Shown here: positions 62,832 to 64,000 of the stretch, piece by piece
Layout of the letters: each line of letters begins with the position of its first letter
How positions within the stretch are numbered: the stretch's first letter is position 1
Origin: an uncultured Chitinophaga sp.
Lineage (GTDB): Bacteria; Bacteroidota; Bacteroidia; Chitinophagales; Chitinophagaceae
DNA length: 64,000 bases
Direction: 5' to 3'
Assembly: GCF_937898475.1 (NCBI RefSeq)
Contig: NZ_CALEJS010000015.1
Location: 124,001 to 188,000 of the forward strand
Position numbers and translations under genes: made by a program
The notes under the pieces: generated by a model
Databases searched by the model: none
What the model saw: only the letters and a program-made list of their open reading frames with translations
What the model was told of the DNA's origin: nothing

Positions 62832-64000
62832 TCATAAAACAGCAACTGACGAAATTAATCCAGGCGGGTATCGCCTTTGAAGCGGCCGGGGATAAACTCC
62901 TGGTAAAGGGAGATCTGAGCCTTGTAAGTGATGAAGACAGGCTGTTCCTGAAAGCGCATAAGGCGGCGATCATCGCATTGATCGAACAGCAAACCCGTGA
63001 AGTGCCCAGGGTGCAGCGGGTAAGCGCTGCTGTGCCCAGGCCTCTGTCATTTTCCCAGCAAAGCCTGTGGCTGCTGGATAAAATCAATGAAGGCAGCAAT
63101 CATTATAACCTCACCTCCGCCTTTAAGCTGAAAGGCAAGGTGAACTATGATGCGCTGGACCGGACTTTTTTAACCATTCTGCAAAGGCATGAAAGCCTGC
63201 GTAGTATTTTCCTGGTGGATGCATCCGGTGAGCCTGTACAGCAGGTACAAAATATCAGCCAGTATCAAATAACAGTAGAAGTGCTGGACCCTTCGCTGGA
63301 AAGCGCTGAACTGCAGCTTGGCCGCATCATCCGCGAAGAAACCCGCCGCATCTTTGATCTGACCAAAGATCTCCTGCTGAAAGTACGCCTGCTGAAGATC
63401 AGCGCAGAAGAGCATGTCCTGATCGCAAATATGCATCACATCGCTTCAGATGGATGGTCTGCCGGGATACTGGTGAACGAGATCAATGCGCTATATACCA
63501 GCTACGTCAAAGGGGAACCCAATCCCTTACCCGGGTTAAGCATACAGTATTCAGATTATGCCTGGTGGCAACGGCAATGGCTGAAGGGAAAAGTGCTGGA
63601 AGAACACACCACTTACTGGAAGCAGCAGCTGGCCGGTTTGCCTTTGCTCCATAACCTGCCGCTGGATAAGCCGAGGCCTGTTATGCAAAGCTTTAAAGGT
63701 GATACTTACAATTCCTACCTCCCTAAAGCGCTGCTCAATGCTTTGTATGAGCTGTGCCAGGCAGAATCTGCCTCCCTGTTTATGGGCATTCATGCGGCTT
63801 TCAGCACATTACTGGCCAGGTACAGCAATGAAACGGATATTGTGGTAGGCTGCCCTATCGCCAACCGCGAACAGGCGGAAACAGCCAACCTGGTAGGCTT
63901 TTTCATGAACCTGCTGGTGTTAAGAAGCAACCTTTCTGAAAGGCCTGGTTTCAGAGCCCTGTTAAGGCAAAGTAAACAGATGCTGGAGGCCGCCTATCAG
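62819..64000 (+). CDS. NRPS, 3' end outside window (docking-C visible)
   Basis: The frame opens at ATG 62819, overlapping the previous stop by 13 bases, and is still open at base 64000, so only about 394 residues are visible. They contain a TubC-like docking domain (1-60, IAFEAAGDKLLVKGD) and most of a condensation domain: PLSFSQQSLWLLD, QRHESLRSIF, and the active-site HHIASDGWS at about 206-214, then VVGCPIANR and LVGFFMNLLVLR. The downstream A and T domains, and any terminating domain, lie beyond the window. It continues the lipopeptide assembly line. Confidence 0.88.
   Translation, partial: MGDLIIKQQLTKLIQAGIAFEAAGDKLLVKGDLSLVSDEDRLFLKAHKAAIIALIEQQTREVPRVQRVSAAVPRPLSFSQQSLWLLDKINEGSNHYNLTSAFKLKGKVNYDALDRTFLTILQRHESLRSIFLVDASGEPVQQVQNISQYQITVEVLDPSLESAELQLGRIIREETRRIFDLTKDLLLKVRLLKISAEEHVLIANMHHIASDGWSAGILVNEINALYTSYVKGEPNPLPGLSIQYSDYAWWQRQWLKGKVLEEHTTYWKQQLAGLPLLHNLPLDKPRPVMQSFKGDTYNSYLPKALLNALYELCQAESASLFMGIHAAFSTLLARYSNETDIVVGCPIANREQAETANLVGFFMNLLVLRSNLSERPGFRALLRQSKQMLEAAYQ

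Noticed and set aside
1..64000. CRISPR arrays, insertion sequences, rRNA genes, integrases
   Set aside because: Reading through the window I found no regularly spaced repeats with unique spacers, no transposase or integrase motifs and no rRNA-like sequence.

Overview
This 64 kb window looks like chromosome from a member of the Bacteroidota, most likely Chitinophaga or a close relative. That placement is an inference from gene content: contractile-injection-system tail genes with DUF4157 effectors, a FAAL-started NRPS cluster, a CheB-CheR-PAS-kinase hybrid beside a phytochrome, a DUF6340-like lipoprotein, and mostly weak ribosome-binding sites with a few TAnnTTTG-type promoter elements.

Region 1 (1-16.1 kb) is the end of an extracellular contractile injection system (eCIS, phage-tail-like) locus. 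It holds two tail or spike-like beta-helix proteins (the first cut by the window edge, the second DUF6519), two glycosyltransferase genes (one a GT-GT-methyltransferase fusion), then four consecutive genes with complete or remnant eCIS-core (DUF4157) domains and different C-termini: M14 plus M15 peptidases, a LAS-peptidase-like end, an unknown beta-rich end, and an HExxH protease-like end. A SAM methyltransferase closes the block. The arrangement suggests a set of injected payloads, several aimed at peptidoglycan.

Region 2 (16.2-28.3 kb) is regulatory: a GAF protein, an AraC regulator with a detached sensor-domain copy behind it, then a light-sensing set. This set has a bacteriophytochrome photosensory module with no kinase, a 1521-residue CheB-CheR-PAS-histidine kinase five bases later, a single-domain response regulator broken by one missing base, and a convergent heme oxygenase that would make the biliverdin chromophore. 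The heme oxygenase lies downstream of a lipoprotein gene on the minus strand.

Region 3 (28.7-35.8 kb) carries an MsbA-type ABC exporter with three family-2 glycosyltransferases (surface glycolipid or polysaccharide), then a MocR/PdxR regulator divergent from an AhpD-like gene and a GNAT acetyltransferase, with a direct-repeat operator between them.

Region 4 (35.9-41.4 kb) has a 961-residue protein with an endonuclease/exonuclease/phosphatase (EEP) fold, a basic NLS-like patch and a long acidic tract; an SDR gene broken by one extra base; a small conserved Bacteroidota protein; and a 1.2 kb gene-free stretch with a consensus promoter and a candidate small RNA.

Region 5 (41.5-64 kb, running off the end) is a lipopeptide synthetase operon: a fatty acyl-AMP ligase with its own carrier domain, a four-module NRPS, two single-module NRPSs and the start of another. 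Active-site codes read by eye suggest acyl-Ser-X-Ala-X-Ala-(Pro-like)-..., where X is the same unassigned residue. Each NRPS begins with a TubC-like docking domain, and each upstream protein ends with a short beta-strand-like tail that could fit it. No epimerase or thioesterase domain is seen within the window.
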